NCBI GenBank assembly: GCA_045615885.1
Contig: JAZLFR010000030.1
Span: 1-11,181, forward strand
Reading direction: 5' to 3'
Source of the DNA: UBA1765 sp045615885
Lineage (GTDB): Bacteria; Fibrobacterota; Fibrobacteria; Fibrobacterales; Fibrobacteraceae
DNA length: 11,181 nt
The notes under the pieces were generated by a model, which saw only the letters and a list, made by a program, of their open reading frames with translations, was not told the DNA's origin and did not search any database. Below are positions 1 through 6,602 of this stretch, in pieces (the stretch's first letter is position 1; each line of letters starts with the position of its first letter). The translations under genes and the position numbers were made by a program.

Positions 1-1598
1 CCGCCGACGAATCCACCGCGACGACGAACCCGAAGAAGATTATGATTCTCGGCGGTGGCCCGAACAGAATCGGCCAGGGCATCGAATTCGACTACTGCTG
101 CTGCCACGCTGCAATGGCTTTGAAGGAACTCGGTTACGAAACCATCATGGTGAACTGCAACCCGGAAACCGTGTCTACCGACTACGATACTTCCGACAAG
201 CTCTACTTCGAACCGGTCAGCCTCGAAGACGTTCTCCAGATTTACAACAAGGAAAAGCCGGCTGGCGTCATCGTTCAGTTCGGTGGCCAGACTCCGCTTA
301 ACATCGCCCGCGCTTTGAGCGACGAAGGCGTGAAGATTCTCGGTACGAGCATCGATTCTATCGATATCGCCGAAGACCGCGACTTGTTCCGCAAGATGAT
401 GGACCGCCTCGAAATCCCGATGCCGGAAAGCGGCATGGCAACAAACATCGATGAAGCCCTCGCCTGCGTCAAGCAGATTGGCGGCTACCCGGTGATGATC
501 CGCCCGAGCTTCGTGCTTGGCGGCCGCGGCATGGAAGTCATCTACGACGAAAACATGCTCCGCGAATACGTGGCGAAGGCCGTGGGCGTGACCCCGGATC
601 GCCCGCTCCTCATCGACCGCTTCCTCCACAACGCCTTGGAATGCGAAGCCGACGCTCTCGCCGATGGCGAACACGTCTACATTCCGTCCGTGATGGAACA
701 CGTGGAACTTGCCGGTGTCCACTCCGGTGACTCCGCCTGCATTATTCCGCCGGTAACCATTACCGAAGCAAACCTGAAGACCATCAAGGATTACACTCGC
801 AAGATTGCTGAATCCCTCCACGTTTGCGGTCTCATGAACATGCAGTACGCCATCGAAGACGGCAAGGTTTTCGTTCTCGAAGCCAACCCCCGCGCATCCC
901 GTACCGTGCCTCTGGTCTCCAAGGTTTGTAACACTCAGATGGCCCGCCTTGCCACCCGCCTCATGATGGGTGAAAAGCTGGAAGATTTGAAGTTGAAGGA
1001 CAAGAAGTTCAAGCACCACGGCGCCAAGGAAGCTGTGTTCCCGTTTGACAAGTTCCCCAAGGTTGACCCGGTTCTCGGCCCTGAAATGCGTTCCACCGGT
1101 GAAGTGCTCGGCCTCTCCGAAGACTTCGCCCTGGCTTACTACAAGAGCCAGGAAGCCGCAGGTTCTATCCTCCCGTCTTCCGGTGCAGTGCTGATTAGTT
1201 TGTCTGACAAGACCAACCTCTGCGACCAGGCCATCGAAGTGGGTCAGCGTTTCCAGGAACTGGGCTTCAAGATCTACGCAACCGAAGGTACCGCCAAGTT
1301 CTACGAAAAGGCTGGCGTCAAGTGCGAAGTGGTGAACAAGATCGCCGAAGGCCGCCCCAACGTTCTGGACGTCATCCTGAACAAGCAGGTGAACCTCATC
1401 ATCAACACCCCGTGGGCTCGCCGCGACGCTGTTGCCGATGAAAGCGCTATCCGTAAGGCTGCCATCAAGTACAAGACTCCTTACATCACCACCCTGGCTG
1501 CCGCTCTCGACACCGTCAAGGGCATCGCCGCTGCTAAGGCTGGCAAGGGCGAAGTTAAATCTCTCCAGGAATATCATTCCTCCATTGAAGAAATTTAA
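1..1598 (+). CDS. carB: Carbamoyl-phosphate synthase large subunit, C-terminal half (5' end outside window)
   Basis: CarB makes carbamoyl phosphate from bicarbonate, ammonia (tunnelled from the CarA glutaminase) and two ATP, feeding pyrimidine and arginine synthesis in the cytoplasm. The reading frame enters at base 3 and gives 531 residues, about half of the usual ~1070. Visible are the start of the second synthetase unit (MILGGGPNRIGQG, then EFDYCCCHAA), the NCNPETVSTDYD stretch, and an ATP-grasp domain with the glycine-rich loop PSFVLGGRGM, ECEADALADG, and the metal-binding run VLEANPRASRTVP. The last ~140 residues form the MGS-like allosteric domain (GAVLISLSDKTN, YATEGTAKFY, IAEGRPNVLD, LIINTP). 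The C-terminus VKSLQEYHSSIEEI matches the usual CarB ending. This second ATP site phosphorylates carbamate. No damage is visible. The gene is GC-rich with strong codon bias, as expected of a well-expressed core gene, and unlike the genes downstream. Confidence 0.98.
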   Translation, partial: ADESTATTNPKKIMILGGGPNRIGQGIEFDYCCCHAAMALKELGYETIMVNCNPETVSTDYDTSDKLYFEPVSLEDVLQIYNKEKPAGVIVQFGGQTPLNIARALSDEGVKILGTSIDSIDIAEDRDLFRKMMDRLEIPMPESGMATNIDEALACVKQIGGYPVMIRPSFVLGGRGMEVIYDENMLREYVAKAVGVTPDRPLLIDRFLHNALECEADALADGEHVYIPSVMEHVELAGVHSGDSACIIPPVTITEANLKTIKDYTRKIAESLHVCGLMNMQYAIEDGKVFVLEANPRASRTVPLVSKVCNTQMARLATRLMMGEKLEDLKLKDKKFKHHGAKEAVFPFDKFPKVDPVLGPEMRSTGEVLGLSEDFALAYYKSQEAAGSILPSSGAVLISLSDKTNLCDQAIEVGQRFQELGFKIYATEGTAKFYEKAGVKCEVVNKIAEGRPNVLDVILNKQVNLIINTPWARRDAVADESAIRKAAIKYKTPYITTLAAALDTVKGIAAAKAGKGEVKSLQEYHSSIEEI

Positions 1599-1602
1599 CG
1601 TA

Positions 1603-1623
1603 GTAAAGTCTCTGCAGGAGTAG
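1603..1623 (+). repeat. Degenerate echo of the carB 3' coding end
   Basis: Bases 1603-1623 encode V-K-S-L-Q-E-stop. Bases 1554-1574, inside carB, encode V-K-S-L-Q-E-Y. The two 21-base stretches match at 16 positions, and all five differences fall at third codon positions. The second copy lies 49 bases downstream and in a different frame, so it is not translated as part of carB. It may be a remnant of a second carB 3' end left by recombination or integration. A chance match is not excluded because the copy is short. Confidence 0.45.
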
Positions 1624-1642
1624 CGTGCAAGCCGAGAGTCGC

Positions 1643-1660
1643 ACCCAAGCTTGCTTGGGT
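1643..1660. repeat. Perfect 8-bp hairpin ACCCAAGC-TT-GCTTGGGT
   Basis: The arms at 1643-1650 and 1653-1660 are exact reverse complements around a two-base centre, so the tip would have to open slightly in RNA. No T-run follows, so it is not a terminator. It is the first of three palindromes between carB and its terminator, and looks like part of an intergenic repeat element. Confidence 0.55.
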
Positions 1661-1679
1661 ATGACCGAGGCGAAGCAGC

Positions 1680-1696
1680 TGACGCCGTAGGCGTCA
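1680..1696. repeat. Perfect 7-bp hairpin TGACGCC-GTA-GGCGTCA
   Basis: The arms at 1680-1686 and 1690-1696 are exact reverse complements around a three-base loop. It is GC-rich with no T-run after it. It lies 20 bases after the preceding hairpin and may belong to the same intergenic repeat unit. Confidence 0.55.
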
Positions 1697-1736
1697 ATAT
1701 CATGCAAGCATTGAAGATGTGTAATTCTCGCTTGTC

Positions 1737-1756
1737 ATTCCCGCGAAAGCGGGAAT
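1737..1756. repeat. dRS3-like palindrome (ATTCCC-N8-GGGAAT)
   Basis: The arms ATTCCCGC (1737-1744) and GCGGGAAT (1749-1756) pair perfectly around GAAA, a GNRA-type tetraloop closed by C-G. The 20 bases fit the ATTCCC-N8-GGGAAT form of the dRS3 repeat known from Neisseria, where such sites occur in many copies and serve as integration targets for filamentous phage. Similar palindromes are scattered in many other genomes. Here it sits ten bases before the terminator stem. Its role in this organism is unknown. Confidence 0.6.
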
Positions 1757-1766
1757 CTCCCTTTTC

Positions 1767-1798
1767 AAAGAGGACTGCTTAACGGCAGTTCTCTTTTT
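1767..1798 (+). terminator. Intrinsic terminator downstream of carB
   Basis: A 12-bp stem with one G-T pair joins 1767-1778 to 1785-1796 around a six-base loop (TTAACG). The 3' arm runs into TTTTT at 1794-1798. It lies about 170 bases after the carB stop and ahead of the next promoter, so it should end carB transcription. The 5' arm begins with AAAG after a T-run at 1762-1765, so weak activity on the other strand is possible. Confidence 0.8.
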
Positions 1799-1861
1799 GT
1801 ATGGCTATGGCTGAACCGCAGGGTTCTCTGTAATCTCCGCCTCGCAACGCCTGGACTCTAT

Positions 1862-1887
1862 TGCAAAAATGTAATTCCGCATTTGCA
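1862..1887. promoter_or_regulatory. Imperfect inverted repeat upstream of the operon promoter
   Basis: TGCAAA (1862-1867) and TTTGCA (1882-1887) are inverted around 14 bases, ending 23 bases before the proposed -35 box. The spacing and place would suit a regulator binding site, but the half-sites are short and AT-rich, so this is only a candidate. Confidence 0.2.
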
Positions 1888-1910
1888 CTAAATCGTTCCA
1901 TAGCATTTTT

Positions 1911-1939
1911 TTGAAAATACTCCGAAATAGGAATATCAT
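1911..1939 (+). promoter_or_regulatory. Probable sigma-70-type promoter of the three-gene operon
   Basis: TTGAAA (1911-1916) and TATCAT (1934-1939) are separated by exactly 17 bases in AT-rich DNA. Transcription would begin near 1946, giving a leader of about 17 bases to the ATG at 1963 or about 41 bases to the ATG at 1987. It is the only well-spaced pair seen between the carB terminator and the first gene. No other clear promoter was seen before 6595, so all three genes probably depend on it. Confidence 0.55.
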
Positions 1940-1962
1940 AATGAATTCATTGAATCAAGAAA

Positions 1963-2244
1963 ATGTCGAATAATTATATTATTGCTATGAAATCATTTAT
2001 TTTATGTTTGTTTATTTCCGTGTTTTGCTTTGCAACAACGGATTCTTTGCTGGTACCTGAGCCATTGCCTGATTCAGTCGTTCAAGCGATAAAAAATGAA
2101 CAGAGAATTGAACAACTGAATGCACTAATTGCCAAAATGAAGAGTGTGTCCGAATGCAATAGGATTCAAAAGGCGAATGCAAAGGAAAAGGAATACTGCC
2201 GAACTCGTTTCATGATACTTCATCCGGAGCTTGAAGAAGAATGA
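1963..2244 (+). CDS. Small exported protein, first gene of the Rhs/Tc-like operon
   Basis: I do not recognise this 93-residue protein. It has a Sec signal peptide: a lysine at residue 10, a hydrophobic core FILCLFISVFCFA, and a likely cut after CFA near residue 24. No proper lipobox surrounds the cysteine. The mature part, about 69 residues, is highly charged and probably helical, with two cysteines (SEC and EYC, 14 residues apart) that could form a disulfide. Its stop overlaps the next start in an ATGA, so the genes are translationally coupled and probably act together. It could be a periplasmic partner, chaperone or immunity-like protein for the large proteins, but nothing in the sequence decides this. 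The start is uncertain: Met9 (1987) gives a more usual signal peptide, but neither start has a good Shine-Dalgarno sequence. Confidence 0.75.
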   Translation: MSNNYIIAMKSFILCLFISVFCFATTDSLLVPEPLPDSVVQAIKNEQRIEQLNALIAKMKSVSECNRIQKANAKEKEYCRTRFMILHPELEEE

Positions 2245-5200
2245 GTCGTTTGCAAAAATTTTTGATTCTGTTTTGTATTCTCCCGTCGTTGTCTATAGCT
2301 GATTCATCTACAGACTCTCTTTTACGATTCATTAAGCGCATCATTTCAAGGGGCCTTTCCAGCTACAGAAGCACAACAATCGCCCATAGCGAATTTGAAC
2401 CTTCTCGAGCTTCCGGAGAAGTCGTTTCCAATGTCAACATTTTCAACGGCCAGCCCTATTATAGCATTCCCTTGGCGTCCATCAATGCAAGGGGAATCCT
2501 TTCCTGGTCATTGAACTTGAATTATTACGGCGGTATTCAGCCGATTCTTCAATCTTCGAATGAGTCTGCTCCGTCGGGAGCGTATGGGGTGGGGTGGAAT
2601 ATGTCTACACCTTATGTTGCTGTAAACCATCAAGGAACTGTTACGACGACTGACGACTTTATCTATTGTGATTTGGGTCCTTATGGCGGTGGACAAATTT
2701 TACAAAATGATGCTGGTGATTATTTTGTGTCAACAAACCCGTATATAAAAGTTAAGCCAACAGTTTCGTCAAAACGTTTCTCTGACTGGAAATTCATTAT
2801 GCCAGACGGAACAACTCTGTATTTTGGAAATACAGAAAATTCCAAAAGGACTCAATTAAGTCGTGGAAATGTCATTACCGCATATTCTGCGGATACTGTG
2901 GGGTTGGCGCCGTTTATATACCGCTATGATTTGTCTAAGGTAACCGATTTTAACGAAACAACAGAAATAAAATTTGAATATTCAAAAGTCCAGGAGACCA
3001 TTGTCCAAGGAAAATCATATACTCGTGAGAGTGCTCTTTCTAGCGTTTACTGGCGAAACGGCGAAACTACGATTGATTCAATCGCGTTGATGTATTCATC
3101 GATGAATGCCGAAGAATATCCTGGGTACGGGACTACCGAATCTAAAGATTCTCAGCGACTTTACGAAACCCGTTATCTTTCAAAAATAAGGATCTTTGTG
3201 CAAGGAAATTTCTACGAGGAGTTGGCCTTGTCGCAAAGAATTTCCCATGTACAAGATTTTGCGGATAAAAGATATCTGCAGGCTGTTAGGGATTCCATAA
3301 TTGGAGGGGAAGCTCGTTCGTGGGCGTTTCATTACAATGCGTCAAATGGTTTATTAGATCAAATAGTTCTTCCAGACAATTCCGTTGACAATTTCAGCTA
3401 CACCAACATTTCATTTGATCTACTTTCCGACGCACAATCACCTTCCGATCCAGATACCATGCGCAATATCTCGGGTGCTCAGGTACAGATTCCTGTCGCA
3501 GAAAGGGAAAATTATCGTAATGGAGTCTCCTGCACAGAAGAATTTTGTTATGCGACTTTGACAAATGCCAAATCGGGCGACAGGCAAGATCTTTATGTTC
3601 AAATTTACCACAATGACGGAAACTATTTCTCCTCTCCATTTAATTTTCAAATGAGTGGGAAAATAGCGCCTCGCTTGTTCATATCTTCCAATTATTTTAT
3701 ACTGGCAGATGTTGAAGGTCGTGATTTGAATTTTTATGAATGGAATGGTTTCAGATTTGTTCAGCAGAATTCTGTGATAGGGGATTTTTTTGAAACTCCT
3801 ACAGAGCTATCAGGAACTATTGAGAATATCATAGTACAAGATAATTATTTTCTTGTTGTAGAAAAAGATGGGGACATTCGCAGAATTTATCCCATAGTTC
3901 GCCATCCGTCAACAGGGAATTGGACTTTGTTGCCTAAGGATAAGTCTGTCTGTGGTTTTTCCAACACTTCGGATTATGGAGATCAAGTGCGCAGCAGTTC
4001 TAATGCATGCCTAGAATGGTCCAGTGCTATTGCCATAGATGCATCTCCGACATTGTTTATTGTTGGTGAAAACGATAAGGATGTATTGAATGTATTTGCA
4101 TATAAAGAAGGCTCCTTCGACGAATTGACCAGCAATGCAGCCATATTCCCGGATTTTGGGATTCAAAAAAAATTAAATGGCGTTACCTATACAATGAACT
4201 TTCAAAAGGGGCTTGACGGTATTGCCTTGTCAGGAAACACCTTGTTTGTCACCTTGAACAAGAATGATACTGAATATATCGTTTCAATGTTTTTTGATGG
4301 GAAAAAATTTCAGGAGATGGCCAACGAACATTGGGATGACGGAACATACCGATGCGGAGGAGACGCTTTCTGTGGGGACCGATTTGTCATCATGGATAAT
4401 TTCGTTGTGGAGATTTCAAATGCGAAGGGCAATGTATTCCTTTGGAGAAAAAAGCGTAGTAATGGAGGGGCGGTCTTTGAACTAGATCGAAATGGAATTT
4501 TCCCGTTTGACGGAGCGAATGACAATGTCTTTGTTTCAGTGACTAGGGACGCGCTTTATCTGGAAGAAAGGTATGCATCCACACGCCCAGTGATTCAAAA
4601 CGGTCGTTATCATAACCTTTTGATTCGCATCCCCCGCGATCCTACAAGTCCGATTTCGTATTGTACAAGTGAACTGGACAGCAGTGTGTTTGATTTGCAG
4701 TTTTCGCAAAGCGATCCGATTGTTTTTTATCAGACTGGTTTGACAGAAGATGAAAAATTATGCCCTCAAGGAGTTCTTTGCTATGTCAGTGGATATAGTC
4801 TACATCGCAATTTTTCAGAAGATCGATTTTTCCTTGCATCGAAATTCTTTGAACAACCTCTAAACTATTCTTTCCATTCAACAACTTCGCAGACATCCTA
4901 TTCCGCGCCAAATCGTTTGATGGCCAAAACAGTTGTGGATTCTAATTCAAGTAGAAATTTAATCGGTCTTGCACAGTATTCAGGCCATAATTTCTGGAAA
5001 CCGCAAAATTATTCAGTAGTGGATCGCTATTGGAAAGAAAGATCGACGGATTCCACCAATCGATATACCCAGTTTACGTATGTACAGCCTAATGGTATTG
5101 TCGAATTCAACGCCCATACGCAACAGGCTCAGTTTATTGCACCCGTGGTGAACACAGTGGCATTCGTCAGCAACGATACGGTGACAAAAACCCGTTATGA

Positions 5201-6602
5201 CTTTATTGCGGACCTCAAATGGAAAACGCTTGTCGGCTATCAGAAAAATCTTCAGGGAACACTCTCGAAAACCAGGCACTACGACAGGTCTGGAATGTTG
5301 CGCAGTTCGAGTCGCAATGTATTTGCCCTAGATTCCGGTGTTGGACGGAACTGGCCAAATGGCCTTGTTGTAAACCTGCTTGATTCTACGATTAGCACCA
5401 CCTTTGACCCGATAGGCAACAAGATAAGCGTTGTCGATAAGAATGTCTTGCTAGATAACGAATCCGGGCAATTCATGGGAACTTTAAGGCAGTCCGGGCC
5501 GTATTTCCTATTCTCTCAAAAAATTCTGGAACGGCAGAAACTGAATCGTAATCCTGACAGCGTGATTTTCAAGAATCCTGTTGCGCAATACTCTTATGTC
5601 CCGTTTACGACAAGTCCCTTGACAGCAATTCAGTCTTCAAATCCATCACAAGTGTTCCTAGCCGATAGTGTCGCATCGGCATCCAAGGTTTCCTATTCCT
5701 CCGATTTTCCTGGTGCAGCGATATCCAGTTATGTATGGCAGGCGCCAATCCGAGTAGGCCAAGCCTTCCCCATTTCAACAGGATGGGAAAAGGCTGATTC
5801 TGTAATTGCCACAGACAGCTATGGTCATGTGACAGAGTCTGTCCGACTGACCAATGTGGGCTTACGGTCAAGCTGTAATGTTTTCGAAGGACATAGGTCA
5901 CTTTTGACAGGATCGTTTATCGGAGCCGCCTGTGCTGATGTGGCTCTAAGCACCGCCGAACACGGAACTCCTAATGGTTGGGAGATGGCTCAGACAACAA
6001 TCGATAGCGTTCAGGTATATGACGGACTTTACTCGTTCAAAGTTACGGATGGATATGGCCCTACACGGAATATCAGCCTCAAGGAATTGCATCGTTATAA
6101 ATACAGCTATGTAATATCGGCGTTTGCGTATTCTACTGGGGTAAAACCAGTGTTCATGACGGAATTCCGCAGGGCGGATAAGACAATCGCAAAGACTATA
6201 GCAAGCTACAATCCGGTGAGAGAGCCTTTCAAAATAAACAGGTGGCAACGTTATGAAATAGAAATACCATATTCCGAACTGGTTTCGAACGGGATGTTTG
6301 CCGACTCGTCTGCGGACGACCATCTGAGAGTTTGGCTCGGAACTGGAACTCCGACAGGGGATGCGTCGCGAATAATCTATGTGGACGATTTCGTCGCCTA
6401 TCCGTCGTCGGCTGCGTTTACCATGACATCTTACGACAGGGCAGGGCATCCTCTTTCCGCTATGGGAATGGACTTCCAGAAGAATGATTTTGTCTATGAC
6501 AAGAACCATCGTCGTCGAGCTACAAGGGATCCGAAAGGAAGAATTTTCACGGATAACGCAAAACATCTGCTGAAAGAAAACATGGGAGGAGCAAATGAAT
6601 AA
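2241..6602 (+). CDS. Secreted SpvB/TcB-like Rhs-family protein
   Basis: This 1453-residue protein starts with a signal peptide (MSRLQK, hydrophobic core, cut after SIA at residue 20). Residues ~55-130 resemble the N-terminus of SpvB/TcB proteins: an ASGE..V motif, YYSIPL, a strand ending LNLNYYGG, then GVGW at 116-119. PDGTTLYFG (188-196) is typical of Rhs N-terminal regions. Residues ~400-830 are beta-rich with repeated aromatic blades and may be a beta-propeller, as in TcB; this is inferred from pattern only. YD-type strands appear at Y1014-D1015, F1055-D1056, Y1398-D1399 and Y1419. A jelly-roll, carbohydrate-binding-like domain spans ~1245-1388 and ends in YVDDF. Cysteines come in close pairs (431/436, 571/590, 705/711, 841/847, 1212/1231), fitting an exported protein. 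It lacks an RHS core and toxin tip; the next gene supplies these. Translation probably couples to the upstream gene through ATGA. It may form part of a toxin shell with the next gene, or be a surface protein. Confidence 0.85.
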   Translation: MSRLQKFLILFCILPSLSIADSSTDSLLRFIKRIISRGLSSYRSTTIAHSEFEPSRASGEVVSNVNIFNGQPYYSIPLASINARGILSWSLNLNYYGGIQPILQSSNESAPSGAYGVGWNMSTPYVAVNHQGTVTTTDDFIYCDLGPYGGGQILQNDAGDYFVSTNPYIKVKPTVSSKRFSDWKFIMPDGTTLYFGNTENSKRTQLSRGNVITAYSADTVGLAPFIYRYDLSKVTDFNETTEIKFEYSKVQETIVQGKSYTRESALSSVYWRNGETTIDSIALMYSSMNAEEYPGYGTTESKDSQRLYETRYLSKIRIFVQGNFYEELALSQRISHVQDFADKRYLQAVRDSIIGGEARSWAFHYNASNGLLDQIVLPDNSVDNFSYTNISFDLLSDAQSPSDPDTMRNISGAQVQIPVAERENYRNGVSCTEEFCYATLTNAKSGDRQDLYVQIYHNDGNYFSSPFNFQMSGKIAPRLFISSNYFILADVEGRDLNFYEWNGFRFVQQNSVIGDFFETPTELSGTIENIIVQDNYFLVVEKDGDIRRIYPIVRHPSTGNWTLLPKDKSVCGFSNTSDYGDQVRSSSNACLEWSSAIAIDASPTLFIVGENDKDVLNVFAYKEGSFDELTSNAAIFPDFGIQKKLNGVTYTMNFQKGLDGIALSGNTLFVTLNKNDTEYIVSMFFDGKKFQEMANEHWDDGTYRCGGDAFCGDRFVIMDNFVVEISNAKGNVFLWRKKRSNGGAVFELDRNGIFPFDGANDNVFVSVTRDALYLEERYASTRPVIQNGRYHNLLIRIPRDPTSPISYCTSELDSSVFDLQFSQSDPIVFYQTGLTEDEKLCPQGVLCYVSGYSLHRNFSEDRFFLASKFFEQPLNYSFHSTTSQTSYSAPNRLMAKTVVDSNSSRNLIGLAQYSGHNFWKPQNYSVVDRYWKERSTDSTNRYTQFTYVQPNGIVEFNAHTQQAQFIAPVVNTVAFVSNDTVTKTRYDFIADLKWKTLVGYQKNLQGTLSKTRHYDRSGMLRSSSRNVFALDSGVGRNWPNGLVVNLLDSTISTTFDPIGNKISVVDKNVLLDNESGQFMGTLRQSGPYFLFSQKILERQKLNRNPDSVIFKNPVAQYSYVPFTTSPLTAIQSSNPSQVFLADSVASASKVSYSSDFPGAAISSYVWQAPIRVGQAFPISTGWEKADSVIATDSYGHVTESVRLTNVGLRSSCNVFEGHRSLLTGSFIGAACADVALSTAEHGTPNGWEMAQTTIDSVQVYDGLYSFKVTDGYGPTRNISLKELHRYKYSYVISAFAYSTGVKPVFMTEFRRADKTIAKTIASYNPVREPFKINRWQRYEIEIPYSELVSNGMFADSSADDHLRVWLGTGTPTGDASRIIYVDDFVAYPSSAAFTMTSYDRAGHPLSAMGMDFQKNDFVYDKNHRRRATRDPKGRIFTDNAKHLLKENMGGANE
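6585..6589 (+). promoter_or_regulatory. Strong ribosome binding site (GGAGG) inside the end of the second large-operon gene
   Basis: GGAGG lies five bases before the ATG at 6595. This fixes the start of the third gene although it overlaps the preceding gene by eight bases (ATGAATAA holds both the start and the stop). It is the clearest Shine-Dalgarno sequence of the operon and suggests both coupled and independent initiation. Confidence 0.8.

Larger units (their letters stand above)
1599..1962. other. Intergenic region between carB and the secreted-protein operon
   Basis: This 364-base stretch holds no convincing gene. In order it contains a short echo of the carB 3' coding sequence, three perfect short hairpins, an intrinsic terminator, about 60 bases with no clear signal (roughly 1800-1860), an imperfect inverted repeat, and an AT-rich promoter region. 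It separates a GC-rich core gene from an AT-richer accessory operon. Tiny open frames such as the nine-codon one at 1661-1690 lack support. Confidence 0.85.

Noticed and set aside
1432..1623. A 63-codon + strand frame overlapping the carB end
   Set aside because: Almost all of it overlaps carB in a shifted frame. Only its last codons (the VKSLQE echo) are of interest and they are reported separately.
1661..1690. Nine-codon open frame after the first hairpin
   Set aside because: It is too short and has no ribosome site; it overlaps the second hairpin and is more likely part of a repeat.
1963..2244. The small exported protein as a lipoprotein
   Set aside because: Cysteines occur in the hydrophobic segment, but the residues before them (SVFC) do not fit a lipobox, while CFA fits a signal peptidase I site.
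6571..6602. Possible programmed frameshift joining the two large proteins
   Set aside because: A +1 shift could join the frames after the stop at 6571-6573, but the third gene has its own GGAGG and a typical signal peptide, which would be pointless inside a fused chain.
6420..6602. A type IX secretion C-terminal domain on the second large-operon protein
   Set aside because: The C-terminus is YD-repeat-like and charged and shows no compact beta-sandwich sorting signal. The end of the third protein is outside the window and cannot be judged.
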